Source: CAZVPF01 sp964628195 (GTDB lineage: Bacteria > Planctomycetota > Phycisphaerae > Sedimentisphaerales > Anaerohalosphaeraceae). Taken from it: a DNA stretch of 11,407 nt. How positions within the stretch are numbered: the first letter of the stretch is position 1; each line of letters opens with the position of its first letter. The stretch spans positions 1-11,407 of the forward strand of contig CAZVPF010000071.1 of the NCBI GenBank assembly GCA_964628195.1, written 5' to 3'. The translations under genes and the position numbers were made by a program. Below are positions 1 to 6,690 of the stretch, in pieces. The notes beneath the pieces were generated by a model that had not been told where the DNA came from, searched no databases, and saw nothing but the letters and a program-made list of their open reading frames with translations.

Positions 1-17
1 TTTCAAGAAAAATAAAG

Positions 18-1136
18 ATGTTAGATTCCTTAATGAATCCTCAAATAGCTTATGATGCCCTGGGCAGAAGGATTCAGCTTGTCGACACGGCGGATACTGT
101 CACGACCAGGTATTATTATGATGGGGATCGGGTCCTGCTGGAGCAGGAGGATGCAGGCTCCGGGTTTGCCGACGCCCGGTACTTTGTTTACGGCAATTAT
201 ATTGACGAAATGCTGGTGATGGTGGACGATCTCAATACAACGCCCGTTGACCATTACGCCGGACATGACCATCTTTACAGCGTCGTTGTTCTGTTTGACG
301 GTTCGGGCAATGTGATCGAACGGGTTGAATACGATGCTTACGGCACGCCCACTGTTTATAACAGCGGTTTTACGCAGGCTTATGATGTATCGCAGCAGGG
401 CAACCCGTACCTGTTCACCGGCAGAAGGCTTGACGCCTTTGATACCAATGACGCACTGACTATCTACTACTACCGGGCAAGACACTTCGACCCCCAAACC
501 GGCAGGTTTATGCAAAGAGACCCGTTAGGGGTTAATCCCGCAGGATTTGAAACTAACCAGTTCGATATTGCAAAACAATATGCAGATGGGATGGATTTAT
601 ACCAATATTGTAAATTAGACCCTGTAAATGGTGTCGATCCGTGGGGTTTGTATTATTACCCGCCTTATCCTCCTCCGCCGCCTCCTGATCCTACCAAAGT
701 ATGTAATGATTGGGTTGACAAAGAATTAAAAGACACTAGTTGGCTCAAAAAGATACCGTGTTGCCCCAAAAAACTGGTCAAATCTGGCAGTAAATGGATG
801 AATCCTGATTCATCTAAATGGGCAGATCCCGGTGCAGGGCCAATGGTTGAAAAATATCACCCAGGTGCTACCGTATGTATGCGTTCTAAGAAAATTGGGA
901 AAAAATGTGGACCGGGGCAACAGTGTTGTTATGACTGCGATGGGAATTTGATAACCAGTGGCCCAGGAGCCGGAACACCGGACAAAACTTCTCCAGACGG
1001 CGGATTAAAGTGTAAACTAAAGCATTATTTTGATGATGTTAAAATGTTTGATTATTGCACTAAACACTTAGGAGATGATTGGATAACTGAGAAATATTTG
1101 AAAGTAAGGCCCCCAAGTAAAGGTTGCGGCTTGTAG
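18..1136 (+). CDS. Rhs/YD-repeat protein, 3' part: RHS core plus Cys-rich variable tip
   Basis: This is the C-terminal end of an Rhs (YD-repeat) protein, a family that forms a shell around a C-terminal toxin used in contact or secreted antagonism. Residues 12-60 are a YD repeat (YDALGRRIQ, TTRYYYDGD). Residues 105-211 form the RHS-associated core: YDAYGTP, NPYLFTGRR, YYYRARHFDPQTGRF, RDPLG, DGMDLYQY and the closing DPWGL. A proline hinge (215-225) leads into a variable tip of about 150 residues with eleven cysteines (229, 248, 249, 287, 297, 303, 304, 307, 332, 347, 370) and motifs GPGAGTPD and HYFDDV. I do not recognise the tip as a named toxin family. The ATG at 18 has only a poor ribosome site and the frame is open upstream to the window edge, so this may be the end of a much longer gene. 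Base composition drops in GC after about position 540, as expected for an exchanged tip. Toxin activity is inferred from position only. Confidence 0.85.
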   Translation: MLDSLMNPQIAYDALGRRIQLVDTADTVTTRYYYDGDRVLLEQEDAGSGFADARYFVYGNYIDEMLVMVDDLNTTPVDHYAGHDHLYSVVVLFDGSGNVIERVEYDAYGTPTVYNSGFTQAYDVSQQGNPYLFTGRRLDAFDTNDALTIYYYRARHFDPQTGRFMQRDPLGVNPAGFETNQFDIAKQYADGMDLYQYCKLDPVNGVDPWGLYYYPPYPPPPPPDPTKVCNDWVDKELKDTSWLKKIPCCPKKLVKSGSKWMNPDSSKWADPGAGPMVEKYHPGATVCMRSKKIGKKCGPGQQCCYDCDGNLITSGPGAGTPDKTSPDGGLKCKLKHYFDDVKMFDYCTKHLGDDWITEKYLKVRPPSKGCGL

Positions 1137-1172
1137 CTATATACATTCCATAATCAATACTTAGGGATAACT

Positions 1173-1619
1173 ATGTGGGATTACGCAGAAAAACACCCGA
1201 ATACATTGATAGCTATGACGGCCTCTTGTGCTGTCATAGCTATATTTCTGATTGCAATCTCCTGGAAATCAAATAGTTTTAAACCGACCCTCACGCTCAC
1301 ATGGTCTCGCTGGCTTAATCTGCTTTCTTTAATTTCACCGGTTACCTCATTGATTTTGTATTTTTGGGTTTTTATTGTTAAAAACGCCAGTTCAGTTTCG
1401 CAACTTAATCCTGCAGGTTCTGATGTATGGCATCTTTGGGCTTCTGCGTGGCCTTGCTTACTATTATTGAATTCGCTTAGTTTGTTAGTAATTATTGCCA
1501 GTTGCATTATTTTTTTCCAACCCATCAAGCATTATCCCTTTATATTAACACGTTTATTTTCTTTCCTTACTGCTTTTGGAAGTTTAATAGCTGTTTACAT
1601 TAGATTCCCTGATGCGTAG
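1173..1619 (+). CDS. Small polytopic membrane protein, candidate immunity protein for the Rhs tip
   Basis: A 148-residue protein of no family I recognise. It shows four hydrophobic segments, at about residues 11-30, 45-70, 86-115 and 122-143, so it should sit in the inner membrane with little soluble mass. It begins 36 nt after the Rhs stop codon on the same strand. In polymorphic toxin loci the gene directly after the toxin tip usually encodes the immunity protein, and multi-helix membrane immunity proteins are known for toxins that act at the membrane or in the periplasm. That role is inferred from position alone. The ATG at 1173 follows a weak AGGG about 8 nt upstream. Codon use is AT-rich like the Rhs tip and unlike the GC-rich Rhs core, which supports acquisition together with the tip. 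Confidence 0.65.
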   Translation: MWDYAEKHPNTLIAMTASCAVIAIFLIAISWKSNSFKPTLTLTWSRWLNLLSLISPVTSLILYFWVFIVKNASSVSQLNPAGSDVWHLWASAWPCLLLLNSLSLLVIIASCIIFFQPIKHYPFILTRLFSFLTAFGSLIAVYIRFPDA

Positions 1620-1665
1620 GTTTAATGCATGCTGTCTTTCAAAGAGCAAAAGGAGATGGAATTGT

Positions 1666-1860
1666 ATGCAAAGGTATTTCATAGCATTATACCTGTTTTC
1701 TGTGAGTTTTGTTATAGGGTGTCATTCAAATAATCCACCAAAACCTGACATCCCCAGCAATGATAACATGCTGGTAATTACTAGTTGGGTAGGGTGTGCA
1801 ACTTTTATCCTCCGCAGTTTTACGAAGGAGGATGTTGCACACGCGGAATTTAGACTATGA
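1666..1860 (+). CDS. Short lipoprotein, probably truncated by an inserted repeat element
   Basis: The start is placed at the ATG at 1666 because AGGAG lies at 1651-1655, and because it gives a clean type II signal peptide: MQRYFIALYLFSVSFVIGC, with C19 as the lipidated cysteine after the lipobox VIGC. A longer reading from 1612 would overlap the previous gene and put charged residues ahead of the signal. The mature part is only about 45 residues. From about residue 42 on it is encoded inside the inverted-repeat element at 1790-1973, so the C-terminal sequence (VGCATFILRSF and onward) is probably not original. The likely history is a longer lipoprotein gene whose 3' part was lost or displaced by the insertion. 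Function unknown. Confidence 0.45.
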   Translation: MQRYFIALYLFSVSFVIGCHSNNPPKPDIPSNDNMLVITSWVGCATFILRSFTKEDVAHAEFRL

Positions 1861-1973
1861 AAAATGGCTTGAATAAATATAATATATTTATGCTGAATTA
1901 CAGGCGGACAAAACTTTTTAGGGTAAACAGTCAGCGTGTGCAGGACCTGTTTCACAGAACCTGCACACCCTAC
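1790..1973. repeat. Nested inverted-repeat (MITE-like) element
   Basis: The outer ends match as inverted repeats: GTAGGGTGTGCA at 1790-1801 and TGCACACCCTAC at 1962-1973. Two hairpins lie inside. The left one pairs GTGTGCAAC (1794-1802) with GTTGCACAC (1834-1842) and ATCCTCC (1807-1813) with GGAGGAT (1827-1833). The right one pairs GTGTGCAGG (1936-1944) with CCTGCACAC (1960-1968), with an inner CTGT/ACAG pair. The element codes for no transposase and is about 184 bp, which fits a non-autonomous miniature element. No target-site duplication is evident beyond a possible TA at each end. It could instead be a bifunctional terminator or processing structure, but the matching outer ends favour a mobile repeat. 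Confidence 0.55.
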
Positions 1974-2005
1974 ACGGATAGATCGCTGTGAGGAAGATTA
2001 TCATT

Positions 2006-2677
2006 GTGAAACAGTTACCAGATAAAATTGAATTGCCGTATATCCTTTATGTGTTATTATCTGGTTTATTTGCAATTACCATATTAGGTTGTGAATCTAA
2101 TAAACATGCCTTGCATGAAGCTGTTCACCAAGGCGATGTACCACTAGTTGCTAAGCTGTTGAATTCTGGTTATGATCCGAATTCAAAAGATAGACATGAT
2201 AATACCCCCTTACATATAATTGCTTCGGGTGAAAAACAAATAAAAAACGAAAGTTTTGGAGCGAAAAAACTTATTTCTCTCCCTCAAAGTAACAAAACAA
2301 TTGAGGAAATTACATATTTATTGATAGAATGTGGAGCAGGATTAAACCTTAAAAATAATTCAGGCAACACACCTCTCCATATTTGTATTAGACAGAATAA
2401 TCATATTGTTTCAAAGATCTTAATCACCAATAATGCTAAATTAAACATCCAAAACCAATGGGGAATGACTCCATTGCATTATGCAGTTATGATTGCCGAT
2501 ACAATAGGTCAAAAGCAAAATTTTGACTTAATTCAACTTATGTTACGAAATGGTGGCGATCCAAATATTGTGAACGAAAATGGCATTTCGCCTTATGAAC
2601 AGGCAAAAGCATGGAAGAATTCATTTATTTTAAGGTTATTTGAAGATTTCAAGATTAATTATATCGTAAGATATTGA
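2006..2677 (+). CDS. Ankyrin-repeat lipoprotein
   Basis: The protein has an N-terminal hydrophobic signal ending in the lipobox ILGC, so it is probably a lipoprotein facing the periplasm. It then carries about four ankyrin repeats, with typical helix-turn motifs ALHEAVHQGDVPLVAKLLN, NTPLHIIAS, NTPLHICIRQNN, MTPLHYAV and a last GGDPNIVNENGISPYEQA. Ankyrin repeats bind other proteins. I chose GTG at 2006 because AGGAAG (1991-1996) precedes it at a good distance; a GTG at 1988 in the same frame has no such site. Ankyrin proteins occur as immunity proteins in polymorphic toxin loci, and this gene lies between Rhs core fragments, so an orphan immunity role is plausible but unproven. It begins about 30 nt after the inverted-repeat element, which may have brought it under different control. 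It is AT-rich like its neighbours. Confidence 0.75.
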   Translation: MKQLPDKIELPYILYVLLSGLFAITILGCESNKHALHEAVHQGDVPLVAKLLNSGYDPNSKDRHDNTPLHIIASGEKQIKNESFGAKKLISLPQSNKTIEEITYLLIECGAGLNLKNNSGNTPLHICIRQNNHIVSKILITNNAKLNIQNQWGMTPLHYAVMIADTIGQKQNFDLIQLMLRNGGDPNIVNENGISPYEQAKAWKNSFILRLFEDFKINYIVRY

Positions 2678-2706
2678 AATATCAAAAAGCAAGGGATTTT
2701 GATCTG

Positions 2707-3114
2707 ATGGCAATAAATCAACATAGTACTGTTAAGTTAGTGAATTTAAGCATAATTTGTCTTTTTGCTCCTTTTTTATTGATTGGTTTTAAAATAATTT
2801 ATAAAGATTATAGTTTAGATTCTCTAAAAACTCCAGTTTTTTCATCTGTTTTAGGTTATATTCCTTTTTTGGTTGTTGGTTTCCTGCATTTTTTAAGAAC
2901 GGATGGGGTGGGTGCATCAGTTATTTTAGCGTTACTTGCAAACATTTTATTAAATCTGCTGATAACAGGGGCGGTTGCATCATCAATTAATTCAGCTGCT
3001 TTCGATTCCGGGCAGTCTTTTATTGCTGTTTTCTTTCTACCTTTTTATGGTGTTATAATAACTGCTATAGGATATGGTATTGGTTTTTTGTTCGAGTTGG
3101 CAGCAAGAGAATAA
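2707..3114 (+). CDS. Small polytopic membrane protein of unknown function
   Basis: A protein of about 135 residues with four hydrophobic segments, counted from the ATG at 2707: roughly residues 13-30, 44-62, 71-94 and 107-128. No family is recognised. The frame also allows a TTG start at 2674 that would overlap the end of the ankyrin gene, but the added residues are polar and the codon has no clear ribosome site; the ATG at 2707 has a distant AAGGG. The gene is tightly packed behind the ankyrin gene and 15 nt ahead of the next membrane protein, so these three may be co-transcribed. Its place among Rhs fragments makes an orphan immunity role possible. Nothing in the sequence shows a catalytic site. 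Confidence 0.6.
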   Translation: MAINQHSTVKLVNLSIICLFAPFLLIGFKIIYKDYSLDSLKTPVFSSVLGYIPFLVVGFLHFLRTDGVGASVILALLANILLNLLITGAVASSINSAAFDSGQSFIAVFFLPFYGVIITAIGYGIGFLFELAARE

Positions 3115-3129
3115 ACATAAGAAAAAGAT

Positions 3130-3645
3130 ATGTATAAAAAGATTATTTCATCTATATTTTGGACTTTCTTGTTATTTCTGACATTTCTGCTTGTTGCTGT
3201 TGTATCGAAAAAACACTTGTTGGAAACTGAATTATTACATACTGCCACTTACGGCCTTGGGTTATTATTGCCAATATGGCTATTTCTTTGTTTTGTATTA
3301 AGCTCAGCAGGTTTGTTTCTTTCCTTGTTTGGTTTTGCCCCGGGAACAAACTTGAATAAAAACAGCGAAAAATCAAACATAAAATACAAGAAATTATTTT
3401 ACATTATTATATGGGGTGGAGGAATTTATATAGTTTTGAGTGTTCTTATTTCAGTTTTAAATGCGTTATTACTTGTAGGTATAGATTATTCATCTCATGA
3501 GTATTCAGATGAACAAAATATTGAAAAGGGGGTGAGTTTAATTGAGACAGGGTTGCCTTTCTTCGCATTTCTCTTAAGCTTTGCTCTTTCACAATTCGGA
3601 ATTTTGCCGGGAACTAAATTACCCAAACATTCAAACATCATTTAA
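3130..3645 (+). CDS. Four-helix membrane protein with an internal duplication (FG-PGT motif)
   Basis: A 171-residue membrane protein with four hydrophobic segments at about residues 6-26, 42-68, 91-118 and 140-158. The two halves appear duplicated. Each is a pair of helices ending in the same short tail, FGFAPGTNLNKNS near residues 67-79 and FGILPGTKLPKHS near residues 156-168. No named family is recognised. The ATG at 3130 has only a purine-rich upstream stretch (aagaaaaag) as ribosome site. It follows the preceding membrane gene by 15 nt on the same strand, so co-transcription is likely. The duplicated hairpin layout resembles small transporters or membrane immunity proteins, but nothing points to a substrate. 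Confidence 0.6.
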   Translation: MYKKIISSIFWTFLLFLTFLLVAVVSKKHLLETELLHTATYGLGLLLPIWLFLCFVLSSAGLFLSLFGFAPGTNLNKNSEKSNIKYKKLFYIIIWGGGIYIVLSVLISVLNALLLVGIDYSSHEYSDEQNIEKGVSLIETGLPFFAFLLSFALSQFGILPGTKLPKHSNII

Positions 3646-3673
3646 TAGTTTAATACCTATATGTTGAAATTAT

Positions 3674-3895
3674 TTGCTAAATAGATACGGGTTGTTTTAT
3701 AATAGAAAGAATAATTATTTGAGTGGTTCTTTAGGTAGAATTTATTATCCTGAAGATCCAGATGTAAGGTTATATGGTTATTCTTATGCCTCTGCTTTTA
3801 GCGATGCAATGACCTATTGTAGTACTTATGCAATAACAACTCCAGATGAAACACCAGACGAACCTATAGATGCTGCTGTCAGTGCTGGCTATTAG
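3674..3895 (+). pseudogene. Degraded remnant resembling an RHS core end
   Basis: A 73-residue frame opening with TTG and lacking a ribosome site. Its first half can be laid over the end of an RHS core. YNRKNNYLSGSLGRIYYPEDP follows the layout of YYRARHFDPQTGRFMQRDP in the Rhs gene at the start of the window, and LYGYSYASAFSD sits where LYQYCKLDPVNG would be. The match is to the pattern (YxRxR-x-GR-x-DP then LYxY), not to exact residues, and the closing DPxG is missing. The tail ends in an acidic, Thr/Pro-rich stretch (TTPDETPDEPIDAA). It is best read as a relic of an Rhs tip junction; it could also be a chance ORF or an unrelated small protein. Confidence 0.35.
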
Positions 3896-3922
3896 TTTAT
3901 TTGTTATTTGGAATAATCAACC

Positions 3923-4573
3923 ATGAAAAAGCAATATTTATTTATAATACTTGTTTTAACTTTTATTTTACTTACTTGTATTCTTTTTATTTTTTTTAAC
4001 AAAAACTTTAAATATCGTAGACAAGTTAACGCTCTAAAAAAATGGAAACTTGTTTCTCCAGTAGTAATTAATCATTTTGACTCAAAAAACATACAAAATA
4101 TTCCTTATTTTGACTATGTGAGTGTCGCTTTAATTATTGATCCTCCCATTACAGAGCATTTTCGGTGGTATTTGAGATGGTACGAATATGGATTTAATTC
4201 AGCAGGCATTAATATTTACTACACGGATTGCAACCAAACTGAAGTAACATATAAACTCCCTTTCCCAAATGATATCTGGAGTAAAAAGGAACGTGATCTT
4301 TATGGTGAAGGTATTTCCACAAGGCAGTTTTATATAGTCGGGACAAGGGAAGCTCTCAAAGTTTATGACTTTGATATAAATAAGTTTAGCATTCCACATC
4401 GAAAATTAGAAATTCCTTCTTGTTTGTTTGATAATCCAATATTTTTATCAATTTACGATAATAATGGAAGAGAAAGTAATAGGCTCAAATGTGGCTATCC
4501 TACTATTGCAGGTCCAAATCCAAATAATATTAAAGTTGTTGATTACTTAGATAATGCAGAAAAGTCATTTTAA
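3923..4573 (+). CDS. Single-pass membrane protein of unknown function
   Basis: A 216-residue protein. One strongly hydrophobic segment near the N-terminus (about residues 5-26, rich in Leu, Ile and Phe) is followed by basic residues (NKNFKYRRQ) and a soluble domain of about 180 residues. The topology should be an N-terminal anchor with the domain on one side of the membrane. The domain is rich in aromatic residues (FRWYLRWYEYGF) and looks beta-rich, with cysteines in YTDCNQT, PSCLFD and LKCGYP. No family is recognised. ATG at 3923 is the first good start; the ribosome site is weak (GGA about 11 nt upstream). The stop lies only about 10 nt before the second Rhs core fragment, so the gene sits exactly at a mosaic junction and may be a displaced tip-associated or immunity gene. 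Confidence 0.6.
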   Translation: MKKQYLFIILVLTFILLTCILFIFFNKNFKYRRQVNALKKWKLVSPVVINHFDSKNIQNIPYFDYVSVALIIDPPITEHFRWYLRWYEYGFNSAGINIYYTDCNQTEVTYKLPFPNDIWSKKERDLYGEGISTRQFYIVGTREALKVYDFDINKFSIPHRKLEIPSCLFDNPIFLSIYDNNGRESNRLKCGYPTIAGPNPNNIKVVDYLDNAEKSF

Positions 4574-4583
4574 AAATTGGATA

Positions 4584-4721
4584 CTTGGTAGGATACAGCT
4601 TATCGACACGGCGGATTCGACCACGACGCGGTATTATTATGAAGGCGACAGGGTTGTGCTCGAATGTGAAGAGGACAGCGGCAGCTATCCTGATGCCCGT
4701 TGCTTTGTTTACGGCAATTTT
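4584..4721 (+). pseudogene. Broken second copy of the Rhs YD-repeat/core segment
   Basis: Positions 4584-4721 translate to a near-copy of the Rhs segment encoded at 60-200. LGRIQLIDTADSTTTRYYYE and GDRVVLECEEDSG match LGRRIQLVDTADTVTTRYYYD and GDRVLLEQEDAG, and both copies end FVYGN. One codon is missing (GR against GRR). Shared exact DNA runs include TCGACACGGCGGAT, GGTATTATTATGA and CTTTGTTTACGGCAATT. After FVYGN the match stops, and the frame runs into a G-rich stretch and a stop by 4754. It has no start of its own beyond an ATG inside the previous gene, so it is a non-functional remnant. Its GC-rich composition contrasts with the AT-rich genes before it. Confidence 0.75.
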
Positions 4722-4789
4722 AATGGGGGGGGCAAAAGATTTGGAATGTCTTGAAATGCGGTTGTAAGTGTTTGTAAATGCGGCGGATA

Positions 4790-4812
4790 GACAGCAGGGG
4801 GCACTTGCTGTC
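4790..4812. other. Short hairpin between the Rhs remnant and tRNA-Gly
   Basis: GACAGCA (4790-4796) and TGCTGTC (4806-4812) form a perfect 7-bp stem with a 9-nt loop. Neither strand has a T-run next to the stem, so it is not a standard intrinsic terminator. It lies 15 nt beyond the 3' end of the tRNA on the minus strand and could serve in 3' processing or mark the end of the accessory region. Confidence 0.3.
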
Positions 4813-4826
4813 GGGGTTTGTCAAAA

Positions 4827-4897
4827 AGCGGGTGATGGGAATCGAACCCACATGACCAGCTTGGAAGGCTGGGGCTTTGCCATTAAGCTACACCCGC
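4827..4897 (-). tRNA. tRNA-Gly (anticodon TCC)
   Basis: On the minus strand the sequence folds into a complete 71-nt cloverleaf. The acceptor stem is GCGGGTG paired with CACCCGC. The D arm is GCTT-AATGGCA-AAGC. The anticodon arm is CCAGC-CTTCCAA-GCTGG, with anticodon TCC at 4865-4863. The T arm is GTGGG-TTCGATT-CCCAT, with one G-U pair. The discriminator base is T, as usual for bacterial tRNA-Gly. CCA is not encoded and must be added after transcription. A T-run follows at once (TTTTT at 4827-4823 including the discriminator) and may help termination. The gene reads GGA codons, plus some GGG by wobble. It lies exactly between the Rhs mosaic and the etf operon. Confidence 0.96.
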
Positions 4898-4932
4898 GAA
4901 TAGGCTGTGGTTAATTAACAGCACGAAACCGT

Positions 4933-4961
4933 ATCTTACAGCAACGAGGGCGGAATATCAA
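4933..4961 (-). promoter_or_regulatory. Promoter of tRNA-Gly
   Basis: On the minus strand TTGATA (4961-4956) is followed after exactly 17 nt by TAAGAT (4938-4933). Both are close to the sigma70 consensus. Transcription would start near 4926, giving a leader of about 29 nt before the tRNA at 4897. No other gene lies between. Confidence 0.6.
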
Positions 4962-4970
4962 GAATAATTC

Positions 4971-5000
4971 ACGGTGTTTTTCCTTTTTACTCCGCACCGT
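4971..5000. other. Weak inverted repeat behind the ETF:quinone oxidoreductase gene
   Basis: ACGGTG (4971-4976) pairs with CACCGT (4995-5000) across an 18-nt loop. The T-run follows on the plus strand, not on the minus strand where it would be needed to end the etf operon. The rest of the 117-nt gap between the tRNA and the operon holds only the tRNA promoter. I therefore see no convincing terminator for the operon. Confidence 0.2.
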
Positions 5001-5014
5001 TTTTATCGGCCTGT

Positions 5015-6685
5015 TTACATGGTCTGATACCTCGGTCCGCCGCCGCCTTCCGGGACCGTCCAGCGAATATTATCGAACGGGCACTTACGCTGGCAGGTCT
5101 TGCAGTGCAAACAGTTCGAGGGGTTCGCCGACTTGACTTCATCGTGAATGGTCTCGTACACACCAGCAGGGCAGAACGTGATACAGGGGCTGTTATACTT
5201 CGGGGTGCACCTGGTCCTGCAAATCTCCGGATCGAGTATCTTCAAATGGCTCGGCTGTTCCTCTCGGTGCTCCGTGCGGGCCATAGCCGTAAATGTATCC
5301 TTGTCAAAATTCCTGTCCGGGCGCAGCTTATAATTCTTATCCTTCATGCACTCGTAATCCGGTTCGACGGTGAAATTCGGCAAAAGCCCGTTGAGCACGC
5401 TTGCCGGCAGGCCGAACATGGGGCCGAACTTGCCCACCGTCTGCCTGAAGTGCCTGGCCTGCTTCATCTCCCTGATGACATCGGACTCATCGAGATACTT
5501 GGTATACATCCTGGCTGTGCCGCAGGGCGTTTCAAGGCTGTTGGATACGGCTTTACCAGCGAGCATTCCGGAAGCTATGGCGTTATGCAGGCCCTTAATC
5601 TTTATCATATTGACAAAGCCCGCGCTGTCTCCGGTGATAAGCACGTTGCTCCTGCCTATCGTGCCGGTGGCCGGGTCCCTCGGCAGGGCGTAATAACCTG
5701 CTTCCGGTATCATCTTTGCGCCGGCTTCGACAACCGTTCCGCCTTCGATGAACTTATTGACAAACGGGTGACTTTTGAACAGCACCAGTGCGTCCTGGGT
5801 GTTAAAGTCTTTATACTTCCAGTCAAGGCCTACGATCATACCGACCGCTATTTTGTTGTCGCCCATCGGGTACATAACACCGCCGCCAAACATATCCGGA
5901 CCCACAGGCGGGATAAAAATCGGCCAGCCCAAAGCATGGACCGCACGGTTGCCGCCGAACATTTCGTACTGCCTGTCGCTTACCTTTATAACTTCCTTAA
6001 CACCGAGCGAATAAAGCTGCTGATGCTGTCTTTCGAGTCCCGCTTTTTGTATGAACGTCTCGGTTACAAGCCCGTCGCAGCCTTCGGCAAGAATAATAAA
6101 ATCGGCTGTTATAACCTCACCGGGCATATAATTGGGCAGTTTCTCGCCGTCGTGTCCGAGCCCCTGGTCAACCAGCTTAACACCTGTTGCTTTCTGGTTA
6201 TCGTCGGCGATTATAATATCCTCGACCGCAAAGCCTTCCAGTATCTCGATGCCCTTGCTGCGGGCAATATCCGCAAGCCAGACGGTAAGCTCACTTATCG
6301 AAACAATATAATCGCCCTTGTGGTACATCTGGCCGAGGTTGAGCTTCATGGCGCGGGCGATATTAATCTTCCAGTGGATATTGAACGCCAGCTTCGAGGT
6401 CGCCATGAACATAACGTCGTCCTTCTCGCACTTGCGTGCAAGAATCTTCCGGGCCTTTTCGTCCTCGCGCCAGTTGTCCATCGCCATATCAAGCAGTTCG
6501 TGCAAAGGTCCGGCCTCGAGAGCGGCGCCGGAAAGATTATGATGCCCCGCACCCTGGCCTTTTTCAACAACGCATATTTCCAGTTCCGGACACATGCACT
6601 TGGCCGAAACAGCAGCTGACAAACCCGCAGGTCCGCCGCCTACAACGAGAACTTTTGTATGATTGAAATTATTATTCTGCTGCAA
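5015..6685 (-). CDS. Electron transfer flavoprotein:ubiquinone oxidoreductase (ETF-QO)
   Basis: A membrane-associated FAD and Fe-S enzyme that takes electrons from reduced ETF and passes them to the quinone pool; in an anaerobe the acceptor is probably menaquinone. The 556-residue protein covers the whole family. It has an FAD dinucleotide fold, GGGPAG at residues 16-21 with acidic E41 ending the second strand, then LSGAALE, GDYIVSISELTVWLA, the second FAD motif ILAEGCDG, and HALGWPIF. It ends in a ferredoxin-like domain with CPAGVYE (C505), NCLHCKTCQRKCPF (C525, C528, C531, C535) and the family signature PEGGGGPRY. The start is a TTG at 6685, 5 nt after the fused etf gene, with GGGG at the end of that gene as the only visible ribosome site; the FAD fold begins at residue 11, so no later start fits. 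Translation may be coupled to the upstream gene. Extra cysteines 489, 493, 501 and 535 are unusual against the classical enzyme. Confidence 0.95.
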   Translation of the reverse strand: MQQNNNFNHTKVLVVGGGPAGLSAAVSAKCMCPELEICVVEKGQGAGHHNLSGAALEAGPLHELLDMAMDNWREDEKARKILARKCEKDDVMFMATSKLAFNIHWKINIARAMKLNLGQMYHKGDYIVSISELTVWLADIARSKGIEILEGFAVEDIIIADDNQKATGVKLVDQGLGHDGEKLPNYMPGEVITADFIILAEGCDGLVTETFIQKAGLERQHQQLYSLGVKEVIKVSDRQYEMFGGNRAVHALGWPIFIPPVGPDMFGGGVMYPMGDNKIAVGMIVGLDWKYKDFNTQDALVLFKSHPFVNKFIEGGTVVEAGAKMIPEAGYYALPRDPATGTIGRSNVLITGDSAGFVNMIKIKGLHNAIASGMLAGKAVSNSLETPCGTARMYTKYLDESDVIREMKQARHFRQTVGKFGPMFGLPASVLNGLLPNFTVEPDYECMKDKNYKLRPDRNFDKDTFTAMARTEHREEQPSHLKILDPEICRTRCTPKYNSPCITFCPAGVYETIHDEVKSANPSNCLHCKTCQRKCPFDNIRWTVPEGGGGPRYQTM

Positions 6686-6690
6686 TTTTT

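Noticed and set aside
30..515. Minus-strand frame opposite the Rhs core
   Set aside because: The plus strand carries a clear RHS core; the reverse frame has no features of its own.
5105..6619. Long plus-strand open frame opposite ETF-QO
   Set aside because: It lies fully antisense to a clear ETF-QO gene, has no ribosome site or family features, and has the biased composition of a shadow frame.
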